Shown piece after piece: positions 8,801-16,004 of a DNA stretch of 34,650 bases. The position numbers and the translations under genes were made by a program. The DNA is from an uncultured Alphaproteobacteria bacterium (GTDB lineage: Bacteria; Pseudomonadota; Alphaproteobacteria; RF32; CAG-239). A model generated the notes under the pieces. That model was not told the origin of the DNA, did no database searches, and saw nothing but the letters and a program-made list of their open reading frames with translations. Numbering within the stretch: the first letter of the stretch is position 1; every line of letters starts with the position of its first letter. The stretch spans positions 1 to 34,650 of the forward strand of contig CALXTV010000001.1 in assembly GCA_944391505.1 (NCBI GenBank). Reading direction: 5' to 3'.

Positions 8801-9281
8801 GGATATCGGCCGCGGCGCCAAAGCCGCTTACATAAAATTCGACAACCGTTTTCAGGTCTGGCTGATTGCCGCAGACTTCATTGACCTTGAACCCACCTGG
8901 CAAAACTGGACTTACAGTTCTCTGTGGAACCTGCGTTTTGGCAGATTGGCCGCTGTTGACGGCAAAACGGATACCGACCTGCTTGCCGATCTGGCGCGGA
9001 CAATGCTCAATACTTATTTCAACGGCAGCATTCCCCAAAGCAAACAGGCCGAAAAAGCCTTTGCTTTTCTGCTTAATGTCGAAAACAATAACAAACTGAC
9101 CGTTTCTTTTTATAAGCTAAAAAACAAATATTATGTTGCTTATGACTTCATCGGTACAATCAACGGAAAACATTTGCAAACTTTTGCCGACAGTACTAAA
9201 AATAAATTTTTCGAAATAACCGCCGAAGATATGGAGAAAGTGCAAAATGTCCTTAAGTCCGGAAGAAAGCCGAAAGCTTAA
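5817..9281 (+). CDS. Fusion protein: ABC-2 permease (GldF-like) + GldG-like domain + DUF4340-like domain
   Basis: This 1154-residue membrane protein combines what are usually three genes. Residues 1-~245 are an ABC-2 permease with about six membrane segments and the RLWSEEFRSKT motif between the second and third. Residues ~255-840 resemble GldG: a membrane helix (255-277), a periplasmic domain starting FTLTDTTKNTL, then a Rossmann-like part with VLMIINPQNP and GGKVLLILDN, a charged helical stretch (~725-810) and a closing helix (815-838) followed by RRQR. A further membrane helix (855-873) opens a DUF4340-like domain (~880-1140) with EFYLNDGLWKL and FGLAPLGV. Its ATG overlaps the ATPase stop and it overlaps the CDF gene by 35 bases. 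No frameshift is visible. The substrate is unknown. Confidence 0.85.
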   Translation: MNKLSVVVKNELLRYFISPLAYVYLIAFLLLNGSFAIYFGSFFDRGSADLSSMFAFQPWLYLLFIPGISMRLWSEEFRSKTIVQIMTMPVPVSVFVWGKFFAAWIFCALALFLTFPFWITVNLLGSPDNGVIALSYVGSFILAGCMIAVSQTMSALTKNQVIALVLSVVANLVFFLSGLEYILAFVRLFLPLSAVDMIASFSFLTHFDSISRGLFELRDAIFFTSLILLFNFTAILIVSFKTAGTAKWLKSTSRGYYIFAFFGLLLGFAGLNLLANNLTRGISADFTEEKIFTLTDTTKNTLRYLPRPITAKLYYSPVLGERNPDLRLMFDKVRLLLRQYASLSDGRFAYRIYNPEPLDETEDKAIAAGLQPLPVADLNINAFFGLTLTDSVDNRRIIPFFALERQNFLEQDITQKIFELTHPRKKLGIITSLPVFDTVINNNVVSQEWQIIKQLKELYQITNIKTAEDFPEDIDVLMIINPQNPDKKLIEKIKRYSLDGGKVLLILDNAAEAPRLFSPVNHEYVPSYLGSLADFWGIRFRNDAVVADLDNSIMVDATKDYKSNPSFTRDVVQFVLTEKNVNPQAPEVSELKNLLFTSASEIEPASLDIRFTPLITTSSNAAYLDISAIYQNINPGDILRNFRSDGTKKIIAAKIQSTRPDRPFELIAVGDSDFLYDSFWTTSVKLLDDTFAVPVMDNGNFVLNALESLSGGDNLIGLRGKSAKTRRFEDIERIRRNAQLDFKIRENEIINRINQTKIELQEIWNKKDFEQRQTFNTDELSLIAGIRKRLDDDRQELGEIRRALNTEIDRIDGWVKIANIYAVPLTILAGLLLYLFLSRRQRPNGSFRFNDELGRVLAASLLLLGLGISSVYLTENREIESYENKPVFGSLREKINDVSKITFQNNNASLEFYLNDGLWKLRGHETFPVYQERIRSFLSALLEAVYYEKKSDRGEDLEKFGLAPLGVADSPNIRIELKNADGQNLTAFNVGRYDLDIGRGAKAAYIKFDNRFQVWLIAADFIDLEPTWQNWTYSSLWNLRFGRLAAVDGKTDTDLLADLARTMLNTYFNGSIPQSKQAEKAFAFLLNVENNNKLTVSFYKLKNKYYVAYDFIGTINGKHLQTFADSTKNKFFEITAEDMEKVQNVLKSGRKPKA

Positions 9282-10191
9282 AAAAACGGCCACGATAGCC
9301 AGTGTGGCACTTGCCGTCAGCCTCAGTCTGCTCAAAATGTTCGGCGCTCTTTATACCGGTTCGCTGGCCGTTCTCTCGTCCATGATAGACAGTCTGGCCG
9401 ACATTTTCGCTTCTTCGGTCACTTTCATCGCTGTCAAAATCTCTTCTCAGCCTGCAGATTCCAATCATCGTTACGGACATGGCAAGGCCGAGGCGATTTC
9501 CGCACTGATACAATCGGCCTTTGTTGCCGGTTCGGGCATTTTTGTCATGTATGACGGCATCAGCCGTTTCATCACCCCTGTTGCCGTCGAACAAACCGGC
9601 ACCGGCATTGCCGTTATGCTGATCAGCCTTTTGGGCACGATGGCGCTGATAGCTTTTCAAAAATACGTTACCCGCCGCACCGCCTCGCAGGCAATCGAGG
9701 CCGACAGTGCTCATTATACCGTTGACGTCGTAACCAATTTTTCCATCATCATCACTTTAATCGTCGTCAAAATTTTCGGCTGGAGCTGGTTTGATACGCT
9801 GACCGCTTTTGCCGTTTCCTCTTATCTGCTGTATAATGCCTACAAGCTGGCTCGCGATGCCGTCGGTCTGCTGACCGACCGTGAGCTCGACGATGAGATT
9901 CGCCTGAACATCAAAAAAATTGTCCTCCGCCATGATTTCGCCCACGGCATTCATGATTTGCGCACCCGCGACCTCGGCGGCGAATACATGTTTGAATTTC
10001 ATTTGGAACTGGACGGTACTCTCTCACTTTATCAGGCTCACGAATATACGGATGAAGTTGAAAAAGCTCTGTTACAAGCTTATCCCAACGCCCAGATAAT
10101 TATTCACGAAGACCCGGCCGGCATTGACGAAGACCGCCTGGATCACAAAATCCGCTGCACAACACCGAACGCAACCGACTGTATGCTTTAA
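9247..10191 (+). CDS. Cation diffusion facilitator family transporter (FieF/CzcD-type)
   Basis: CDF proteins export divalent metals (Zn, Fe, Mn, Cd) in exchange for protons. This 314-residue protein has six predicted membrane helices, then a cytoplasmic metal-binding domain (~210-300). The two intramembrane metal-site motifs are visible: SMIDSLAD (about 45-52, DxxxD) and SAHYTVD (about 154-160, HxxxD). The linker HRYGHGKAEA after helix 2 is also typical. The His and Asp pattern fits FieF-like Zn/Fe exporters, but metal choice cannot be settled. The start codon lies inside the end of the preceding fusion gene, with a GGAG-like site upstream, so it is probably the last gene of that operon. Confidence 0.9.
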   Translation: MSLSPEESRKLKKTATIASVALAVSLSLLKMFGALYTGSLAVLSSMIDSLADIFASSVTFIAVKISSQPADSNHRYGHGKAEAISALIQSAFVAGSGIFVMYDGISRFITPVAVEQTGTGIAVMLISLLGTMALIAFQKYVTRRTASQAIEADSAHYTVDVVTNFSIIITLIVVKIFGWSWFDTLTAFAVSSYLLYNAYKLARDAVGLLTDRELDDEIRLNIKKIVLRHDFAHGIHDLRTRDLGGEYMFEFHLELDGTLSLYQAHEYTDEVEKALLQAYPNAQIIIHEDPAGIDEDRLDHKIRCTTPNATDCML

Positions 10192-10222
10192 AAAAAACGG
10201 ACAACCTCAAAAAGGTTGCCCG
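10190..10222 (-). terminator. Intrinsic terminator of the leftward unknown gene
   Basis: Hairpin arms 10198-10207 and 10213-10222 pair with one mismatch around a 5-base loop (core CAACCT/AGGTTG). On the reverse strand it is followed by a seven-T tract (10191-10197). It abuts the stop of the rightward CDF gene, so it may also stop that transcript weakly. Confidence 0.75.
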
Positions 10223-10258
10223 CAAAATCAAATTTTAACCCGTACGGAAAATCAAAGC

Positions 10259-10807
10259 TTAACCTTTACGGTATCTGCCCAAAGCCTTGTAAAACAACGG
10301 CAACATATCTTCCGATATCAAATCAAAATAAAGAATAATCAAACAAAACCCGGTATAAACGGAGAACGCATCATCTGTATCACATTGTTTTTCCAACATA
10401 TCGACAACCAGCGAATTTTTGTCGCTCAAACCGAAATACAAAGCCTCGGACAACGCAGTCAGATACGGACGTCGTTCCTCATTGGTAATATTTCTGACAA
10501 AATTCGTCAGTTCGTCCTGCCAGATACGTTTAACTCTGGCATAATCGTCGCTGAGCAGAAATTCCAGCACCTCGGGATTAAGCTCTTCCTGCGGGAAAAG
10601 TTCCTCCCAAAGAGCCATAAGACCGGAAAGAGAAGCGTCATTTACCAGCAGTAATACACTGAGTTTTTCATCTTTATAAATGTCATAAAACTGATGAAGA
10701 ACATCTTCGTCAACATTATACCGGATATCTGCCAAGACGGCATCAGGTATAAACCTCCCGCGTATTACCTGCCACAGGTCAATCCGCGCTTTTTGTAACT
10801 TGTCCAT
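10259..10807 (-). CDS. Hypothetical protein, soluble, acidic
   Basis: I do not recognise this 182-residue protein. It is mostly helical by composition, acidic and leucine-rich, without membrane segments, signal peptide, cysteine motifs or known catalytic patterns. The sequence reads as an intact coding region: a good intrinsic terminator lies 37 bases past its stop and a plausible promoter lies 31 bases before its start. There is no convincing ribosome-binding site before the ATG, only an A/T run. It stands alone between a metal transporter and the pyrophosphatase gene. Confidence 0.72.
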   Translation of the reverse strand: MDKLQKARIDLWQVIRGRFIPDAVLADIRYNVDEDVLHQFYDIYKDEKLSVLLLVNDASLSGLMALWEELFPQEELNPEVLEFLLSDDYARVKRIWQDELTNFVRNITNEERRPYLTALSEALYFGLSDKNSLVVDMLEKQCDTDDAFSVYTGFCLIILYFDLISEDMLPLFYKALGRYRKG

Positions 10808-10837
10808 AACAAAAAAATTTTTACGTTAAACAATAAA

Positions 10838-10865
10838 ATAATACACAAAAGTATGTTTTCTTGAA
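10838..10865 (-). promoter_or_regulatory. Candidate promoter for the unknown gene at 10259-10807
   Basis: Reverse-strand TTCAAG (10860-10865) and TATTAT (10838-10843) with a 16-base spacer, placed 31 bases before the ATG in an AT-rich gap. Confidence 0.45.
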
Positions 10866-10916
10866 CCCCTACCATAGGTCTTTCTGTCTTATCTGTCAAC
10901 TTTTGTTTTTCCACAT

Positions 10917-10955
10917 GACAAAAGAATCCTCCGGAAGCTCCGGAGGATTCTTTTT
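10917..10955 (-). terminator. Strong intrinsic terminator of hppA
   Basis: A perfect 14-base-pair stem (10921-10934 with 10940-10953, core GAATCCTCCGG) closes a 5-base loop. On the reverse strand the stem runs into TTTT. It lies 27 bases past the hppA stop. It would also work on the forward strand, where TTTTT follows. Confidence 0.9.
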
Positions 10956-10981
10956 AAGCGAACAAACTTCCGATAAAAGTT

Positions 10982-13411
10982 TTAATCCATTTTCTTCGGT
11001 TCGATACGCATTCCGTAGAACGATCTGTAAACAAAATACAAACCGATCAGGAAGAACACGATACCAAGTCCGAGAGAAACGCAACGCGGCGCCGCAACGG
11101 CCATTTCCACGGCCAGCAGACCAAACAGCGTCGTAAACTTGATAATCGGGTTCAGCGCAACCGAGGAAGTATCCTTATACGGATCGCCGACCGTATCGCC
11201 GACAACGGCGGCGGCATGCAAAGCCGAACCTTTTTCATGCAAGTCAACCTCAACGACTTTCTTGGCATTATCCCACGCTCCGCCGGCATTGGCCATATAC
11301 AGGGCCTGGAACAAACCGAAAACCGCAATCGAAATCAGATAGCTGGCAAACAATGTCGCATCAAAGCAGGCAAACGCTATCGTAAAGGAGAAGATAACGA
11401 TAAAGATATTCAGCATGCCTTTCTGCGCATAAATGGTACAGATTTTAACCACGCTCTTGGAATCTTCAATCGAAGCAGCTTTTTTGGTATTAAGTTTAAT
11501 ATGTTCCTTAATATAGTTGACCGCGCGATATGCACCGGTCGAAACCGCCTGCATGGAAGCGCCCGAGAACCAGTAGATAACCGTGCCGCCCAAAATCAGG
11601 CCGAACAGCACCTGCGGATCCAACAGATTCAACTGCAGATTCAAAAGCAGAATGATTGAGAAAATCATTGTGGTCGCACCGATGACCGCCGTACCGATAA
11701 GCACCGGCTTAGCCGTTGCCTTAAACGTATTGCCGGCGGAATCATTTTCTTCCAGGAGCTGTTTGCCCTGTTCAAAATTCGGTTTGAAGCCATATTCTTT
11801 CTCAATCTCCTTGTCAATGCCCTTTACGCCTTCAATCTGCGAAAGTTCAAAAACGGACTGAGCATTGTCGGTAACCGGACCGTAAGAGTCGACGGCAATC
11901 GTAACCGGCCCCATGCCAAGCATACCGAACGCAACCAGACCGAAAGCAAATACGGTCGGATAAACCATATAAGCGTCCAGTCCCGTCCGGGCGGTAAAGA
12001 AGGCAATAACCATCAGACCGACCATGACCATACCCTGCCAGAAAGCAGAGAAGTTACCGGCAACAATACCCGAAATAATATTCAGGGAAGCACCGGCCTC
12101 ACGGCTGGCATTGACAATCTCGTCAACATGTTTTGACTTGGAAGAGGTAAAGATTTTGGTAAATTCCGGAATCAAAGCCGCAGCCAAAGTACCGCAGGAA
12201 ATGATAATCGAAAGTTTCCACCACAGATCGGCACCCATATCGCCGATCATAACGTAAGAAACGCCGAAAGTAACCAAAATCGAGAGAATTGACGTCAGCC
12301 AGATCAGGCTTGTCAACGGGGTTTCAAAATTAAACGACGCCCGGTTGCCGAAAATCATCTTGGTTGCTTTGTTGTTAATCATGTAAGAAACAACCGAAGT
12401 GATGATCATCAAAACGCGCATAGCAAAAATCCAGACAATCAGACGAGCCTGAATATCAATGCCTCCGGCCATCAGAGTCAGCTCACCGTTCGGCGCATAC
12501 ATCATACCCGCAGCCAGAACAATAAAGCTGATGAGCGCCACGCCGGTTACGCCGTAAGTTTCAAAACCGTCAGCGGTCGGACCGACGGAGTCGCCGGCAT
12601 TATCGCCGGTACAGTCGGCAATCACACCCGGATTGCGGGCATCGTCTTCATCGATTTTGAAAATGATTTTCATCAAATCGGCACCGATATCTGCAATTTT
12701 CGTAAAGATACCGCCGCAGATACGCAAAGCCGAAGCGCCCAGCGATTCGCCGATGGCAAAACCGACGAAGCAGGCACCGGCGCTTGCTCTGTCTACAAAC
12801 AGCAGAATGGCAATCATCATAATCAGCTCGACGCAGATAAGCAGCACGCCGATAGACATACCGGAACGAAGCGGCAGGCTCATAACCGAAAACGGCTTGG
12901 CTTTCAGTGAATCAAACGCAGTGCGCGAGTTGGCATAAGTATTGATTCGCATACCGAACCAAGCCACCGAAAACGATCCCAGAATACCCAAAATCGACCA
13001 GCCCAAAATGGTCAGCACCTTAGGCAGCGGCGTTGCGTTCAGATAGAAGAAATAATAGAAAATGCAGGCGGCAATGAAGACTTCCAGCAGCACCAGAAGC
13101 TTGGCCTGCTGCTTCATATAGGTCTTGCAGGTTTCATAAATGGTTTCCGACACATTCAGCATCAGCTTATGAGCCGGCATACCTTTAATTTTCACAAATT
13201 CGTAAAATCCGAAAAGCATACCCAAAACGCAGATTCCCATGCCGTAAAGCAGAAGCTGCGAACCGGTCGTGGCATAGCCCCAGATATTGTAACTGACGTC
13301 CAGCAACGGAACATTCAGGTCAATTTCGGAAGCAGCCGCACCCTGAATCAGGGCAACCATAACCAGCAGTGTCGTCAACATAACGCTGCCGATTTTCTTA
13401 CATGCTGTCAT
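10982..13411 (-). CDS. hppA: Membrane-bound ion-translocating pyrophosphatase, long form with predicted signal peptide
   Basis: This enzyme hydrolyses cytoplasmic pyrophosphate and pumps H+ or Na+ across the inner membrane. The 809-residue product has about 16 membrane helices and the active-site regions DIGADLM...EDDARNPGVIADCTGDNAGD, DSYGPVTDNA, GGAWDNAKK and GDTVGDPYKDT. A Lys in AGNTFKA falls where K+-independent enzymes carry Lys, so K+ independence is likely. The usual DVGADLVGKVE motif is altered to DIGADLMKIIFKI. Typical bacterial forms have about 660-720 residues; this one adds a signal-peptide-like N-terminus (LTTLLVMVALIQGAAAS) plus an extra helix. Start at 13411 is chosen for its AAGGATAAGGAT leader; longer in-frame starts lack a binding site. 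Ion specificity is not settled. Confidence 0.92.
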   Translation of the reverse strand: MTACKKIGSVMLTTLLVMVALIQGAAASEIDLNVPLLDVSYNIWGYATTGSQLLLYGMGICVLGMLFGFYEFVKIKGMPAHKLMLNVSETIYETCKTYMKQQAKLLVLLEVFIAACIFYYFFYLNATPLPKVLTILGWSILGILGSFSVAWFGMRINTYANSRTAFDSLKAKPFSVMSLPLRSGMSIGVLLICVELIMMIAILLFVDRASAGACFVGFAIGESLGASALRICGGIFTKIADIGADLMKIIFKIDEDDARNPGVIADCTGDNAGDSVGPTADGFETYGVTGVALISFIVLAAGMMYAPNGELTLMAGGIDIQARLIVWIFAMRVLMIITSVVSYMINNKATKMIFGNRASFNFETPLTSLIWLTSILSILVTFGVSYVMIGDMGADLWWKLSIIISCGTLAAALIPEFTKIFTSSKSKHVDEIVNASREAGASLNIISGIVAGNFSAFWQGMVMVGLMVIAFFTARTGLDAYMVYPTVFAFGLVAFGMLGMGPVTIAVDSYGPVTDNAQSVFELSQIEGVKGIDKEIEKEYGFKPNFEQGKQLLEENDSAGNTFKATAKPVLIGTAVIGATTMIFSIILLLNLQLNLLDPQVLFGLILGGTVIYWFSGASMQAVSTGAYRAVNYIKEHIKLNTKKAASIEDSKSVVKICTIYAQKGMLNIFIVIFSFTIAFACFDATLFASYLISIAVFGLFQALYMANAGGAWDNAKKVVEVDLHEKGSALHAAAVVGDTVGDPYKDTSSVALNPIIKFTTLFGLLAVEMAVAAPRCVSLGLGIVFFLIGLYFVYRSFYGMRIEPKKMD

Positions 13412-13606
13412 ATCCTTATCCTTATTAAAGTTAATCCAAATCATATAAAAAAACCCACTGCTCCGCAGCACCTGCCGCGGACAACAAGTTAAATTATGGT
13501 TCAAAGTCTAATCCCGGAATCTAAAGAATCGGTTAAGATTCTTGATGAGATTCGGTTTGCGCCGATTCGCACCGCGGTAAACATAAGATTTTTTTTACAT
13601 CTAAAT
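13412..13606 (-). promoter_or_regulatory. hppA upstream region with a possible attenuator-like leader
   Basis: About 195 bases carry no gene. On the reverse strand a GC-rich block (13458-13480) can form two mutually exclusive short hairpins, GCAG-GTG-CTGC or CTGC-GGA-GCAG, and is followed by GGGTTTTTTT (13447-13456) just before the hppA ribosome-binding site. This has the shape of a weak attenuator, but stems are only 4 base pairs. No promoter could be fixed with confidence. Confidence 0.3.
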
Positions 13607-13645
13607 ACAAAAAAAACAGCTTCCCGAAATCAGAAAAGCTGTTTT
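13607..13645 (-). terminator. Intrinsic terminator of the macro-domain gene
   Basis: Ten-base-pair stem AAAACAGCTT (13613-13622) with AAGCTGTTTT (13636-13645), 13-base loop. On the reverse strand it ends in a T-tract. It lies 18 bases past the stop of the macro-domain gene. Confidence 0.8.
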
Positions 13646-13663
13646 AAATTCCGCAAACCAAAA

Positions 13664-14227
13664 TTAAACCGCTGCCGATTGGAAACAATCTTCATTTTCC
13701 AAGACATCGACGGCATCATCATATTCTTTGCCGTCTTTGTCGAGCACGATTGTAAACTCCTGAACAACACTTTCCCGCGGACACTCTTTCAAAACCGAAA
13801 GCATAACGGACACGGTTTCGGCCGGCGTCAGCGAAAAAGCCAAACCAAGACAGAAATCCGGCACGGCAAGTGTTGGCAGACAAAACGTTCTCGCCTTATC
13901 CAAAATAATTGCGACCGCCGTCTTAAGCTGCCTCAAATACAACTCCTTGCTTTCCGGATTCATTGCCGGGTGGAACAAATATCTCGCATTGCCTCCCCCG
14001 AGCGTAACCACAACACTTCCGGGCATAAGCCTCATCTTTTTTGCAAACACGGCAAAAGATTCTAACCCATCCTGTGCACCGCAATAAGCCAGCCTTTGGG
14101 TCAGCGGTGTATTGGCAATACCGGAACAAAATTCAGGCACAACCAACACGTCTGTCGTAATTTTGGTAATGTCACCGCATAAAATTTCAACGGCAACACC
14201 ATTAATTTTTTTCATGTTGCTTAGCAT
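13664..14227 (-). CDS. Divergent macro-domain (ADP-ribose-binding fold) protein
   Basis: This 187-residue protein follows the order of a macro domain. It opens with a strand and VEILCGDITKITTDVLV (about 13-29), matching the family's ELVQGDIT pattern. A segment MPGSVVVTLGGGNARYLFHPA follows (about 68-88), then a helix before CLPTLAVPDFCLGLAF and a final FTIVLDKDGKEY strand. The family normally binds ADP-ribose or removes it from proteins. Here the usual NAAN segment is replaced by PEFCSGIA, so binding or catalysis may differ. There is no clear ribosome-binding site before either ATG (14227 or 14215). It is a single-gene unit with its own terminator. Confidence 0.62.
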   Translation of the reverse strand: MLSNMKKINGVAVEILCGDITKITTDVLVVPEFCSGIANTPLTQRLAYCGAQDGLESFAVFAKKMRLMPGSVVVTLGGGNARYLFHPAMNPESKELYLRQLKTAVAIILDKARTFCLPTLAVPDFCLGLAFSLTPAETVSVMLSVLKECPRESVVQEFTIVLDKDGKEYDDAVDVLENEDCFQSAAV

Positions 14228-14398
14228 AATAATTCAAAAAATTCTTAATTAATTCCGGGAAAAAGTATCATATTCCTTCAAGCCCTGCAATAAAAAACAC
14301 CGCATAAAAACAAATTTTTTGTAGAAAAAAAGACAATAAAATGGCATAATGTAGTTTTGAGAGTAATGATTGGCTGAAACATGGAAGGAAGAAGAAAT

Positions 14399-14689
14399 AT
14401 GAAAAAACTGTTAGCAATGGGGTTAATGCTTTTGGTTTCCGCCTGCGCTTCCGAACCGCTGCCGCCAGCCCAGCCCCAGCCTAAAGAGACCTACCCCTAC
14501 GGCATGACCGAAAAAGAATGGAACGAATTGTCAATTCAGGACAAGACCCGCATCCGCCGCGATTTTTATTTTTACGAAAAAGGCACCATCAGTTTTGTTG
14601 ACCCCCAATTGGAGATTGAAGGCAAAAAAGAGGTTGTTCCTTATAATATGCGCAGTCCCGCGGCTCCCAAACCGATTGTCGGCAAATGA
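14399..14689 (+). CDS. Small predicted lipoprotein, unknown function
   Basis: This 96-residue protein begins MKKLLAMGLMLLVSAC, a textbook lipoprotein signal with lipobox VSAC, so Cys16 is expected to be lipidated and the protein anchored in the envelope. The mature part has a Pro-rich stretch (PPAQPQPK), then a charged region with EKEWNELSIQDK and FYFYEKG. It resembles no family I can name. The internal ATG at 14399 is preferred over an in-frame ATG 18 bases earlier because GGAAGGAAG lies just before it. A strong terminator follows the stop. Confidence 0.8.
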   Translation: MKKLLAMGLMLLVSACASEPLPPAQPQPKETYPYGMTEKEWNELSIQDKTRIRRDFYFYEKGTISFVDPQLEIEGKKEVVPYNMRSPAAPKPIVGK

Positions 14690-14705
14690 TAACAATATTT
14701 TGAAC

Positions 14706-14733
14706 AGAACCGCCGTTGGCGGTTCTTTTTTTT
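14706..14733 (+). terminator. Strong intrinsic terminator after the small lipoprotein gene
   Basis: Nine-base-pair stem AGAACCGCC (14706-14714) / GGCGGTTCT (14718-14726) with a GTT loop, followed by eight T residues. Confidence 0.93.
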
Positions 14734-14796
14734 GGTATTGAAAAAAACAAAAACAATCTTACATACAAAACATCACAATTTTTCGGGAGAAAAAAC

Positions 14797-15078
14797 ATGA
14801 TTACGGGAAAAATTGACAATCCGGTAAAAGTCTGCGACTACTCAGACCAAAACTTCACCCCCGATGACGAAAAAGATTTTGAGGTCAAAACCCTGCGCGA
14901 AGAACGGCTGATTGACAGCGTTCCAAAACTTGACGAACTGTTCGAACAGGATATGTACAACCTCGGCAATGCCGATGACTTGCCCGACAGTGACCGCACC
15001 CTCGACTGCCAAACCCGCGGCATAGACAAGCGTATGTGTTTCGGTAAAGACCCAAAGCCTGAAATCATCATCGACTGA
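14797..15078 (+). CDS. Hypothetical small acidic protein
   Basis: A 93-residue, highly acidic soluble protein with no recognised family. It has three cysteines (near residues 13, 71 and 82), no membrane segment and no signal peptide. The ATG at 14797 has GGGAGA (14785-14790) at good spacing, and an in-frame TTG further upstream overlaps the terminator and is discarded. It lies alone between that terminator and a convergent metallophosphoesterase gene. Confidence 0.72.
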   Translation: MITGKIDNPVKVCDYSDQNFTPDDEKDFEVKTLREERLIDSVPKLDELFEQDMYNLGNADDLPDSDRTLDCQTRGIDKRMCFGKDPKPEIIID

Positions 15079-15124
15079 CCTCAAACCCGAAAAAAACAAA
15101 AAAACGGCCAGATAGGCATTTCGG

Positions 15125-15919
15125 CTACTCAAACTCTACGACGACAATTTCCGGCCGGCAGTTAAAACGCACCGGCAGCAGGCTCGTCCCCAAACCCCGG
15201 CTGACCAACAGTTTTTTGCCGTCTTCCGTTATCAACCCACCTTCATATCTTTTACCGAAACTCGAAGGAACCAGCAGCGCCCCGAAGCCCGGCAACGCGA
15301 CCTGTCCGCCATGCGTATGCCCGGCCAGTGTCAGTTCAACCCGCCCAGGAACCTGCGGAAAAATATCCGGCGAATGCGTCAGAACCAAAAGCGGATTGCC
15401 GGCATTTTCCAGCGCTTTGTCCACATCTGGCCGCCGCATATTATAATCAGCCACCCCTGCCAGCCAGAAAAATTTTCCGCCATACTCAATACGTCTGTTT
15501 TCATTTTCCAGAACATCAATCCCGTGCTCCTGCAAAACTTTGCCGATCCGCACACCGTCCAAACGCCAGTCATGGTTGCCCAACACAGCATAAACCCCGA
15601 GCGGCGCCTGCAGTTCTGCCAGCAGCGGCACAATCTCTTCTATCGGCATAGACGTTTCAAAACGATGTCCCTTGACAAAGTCGCCGCCTAACAAAATTAA
15701 ATCCGCCTGCTGTGCGGCAATACGGTCGACAATTTTGCGCAGCCGGCGCTCCTGCTTCGGCGCAATATGAAAATCACTGGCAAAAACGATTTTCAACCCG
15801 GCCAATTCCGGTTGCCGGATTCGATAAACCGATGTTTTCAACAGATTGGGTTCAACCATAAAACCCCAGATGAAAACCGCGGCACCCAAAATAAGCAGTA
15901 TAATCAGGATTTTTATCAT
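15125..15919 (-). CDS. Membrane-anchored metallophosphoesterase (YaeI/YkuE family)
   Basis: A 264-residue calcineurin-like phosphoesterase with one N-terminal membrane helix (about 3-20). All metal-ligand motifs are present: ASDFH (D49, H51), LLGGDF (D80), GNHD (N115, H116), H182 in THSPDIF and AGHTHGG (H201, H203), so an active two-metal site is expected. Relatives include uncharacterised YaeI/YkuE proteins and the chlamydial UDP-2,3-diacylglucosamine hydrolase LpxG. The substrate cannot be assigned. The ATG at 15919 has GGAG six bases upstream; a GTG 57 bases earlier has no site. It is divergent from the hydrolase gene. Confidence 0.87.
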   Translation of the reverse strand: MIKILIILLILGAAVFIWGFMVEPNLLKTSVYRIRQPELAGLKIVFASDFHIAPKQERRLRKIVDRIAAQQADLILLGGDFVKGHRFETSMPIEEIVPLLAELQAPLGVYAVLGNHDWRLDGVRIGKVLQEHGIDVLENENRRIEYGGKFFWLAGVADYNMRRPDVDKALENAGNPLLVLTHSPDIFPQVPGRVELTLAGHTHGGQVALPGFGALLVPSSFGKRYEGGLITEDGKKLLVSRGLGTSLLPVRFNCRPEIVVVEFE

Positions 15920-16004
15920 TTTGCTCCAAATAACAGATGACTTTTTGCGGCAAAAACCGCATAATCTTTTTGCCACTATAACAAAAAATCAAAGGCCTGC
16001 AACC

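Noticed and set aside
13412..13504. Upstream extension of hppA by 31 codons.
   Set aside because: The extension crosses the GC-rich leader and a T-run, has no ribosome-binding site, and would hide the signal-like N-terminus behind extra residues.
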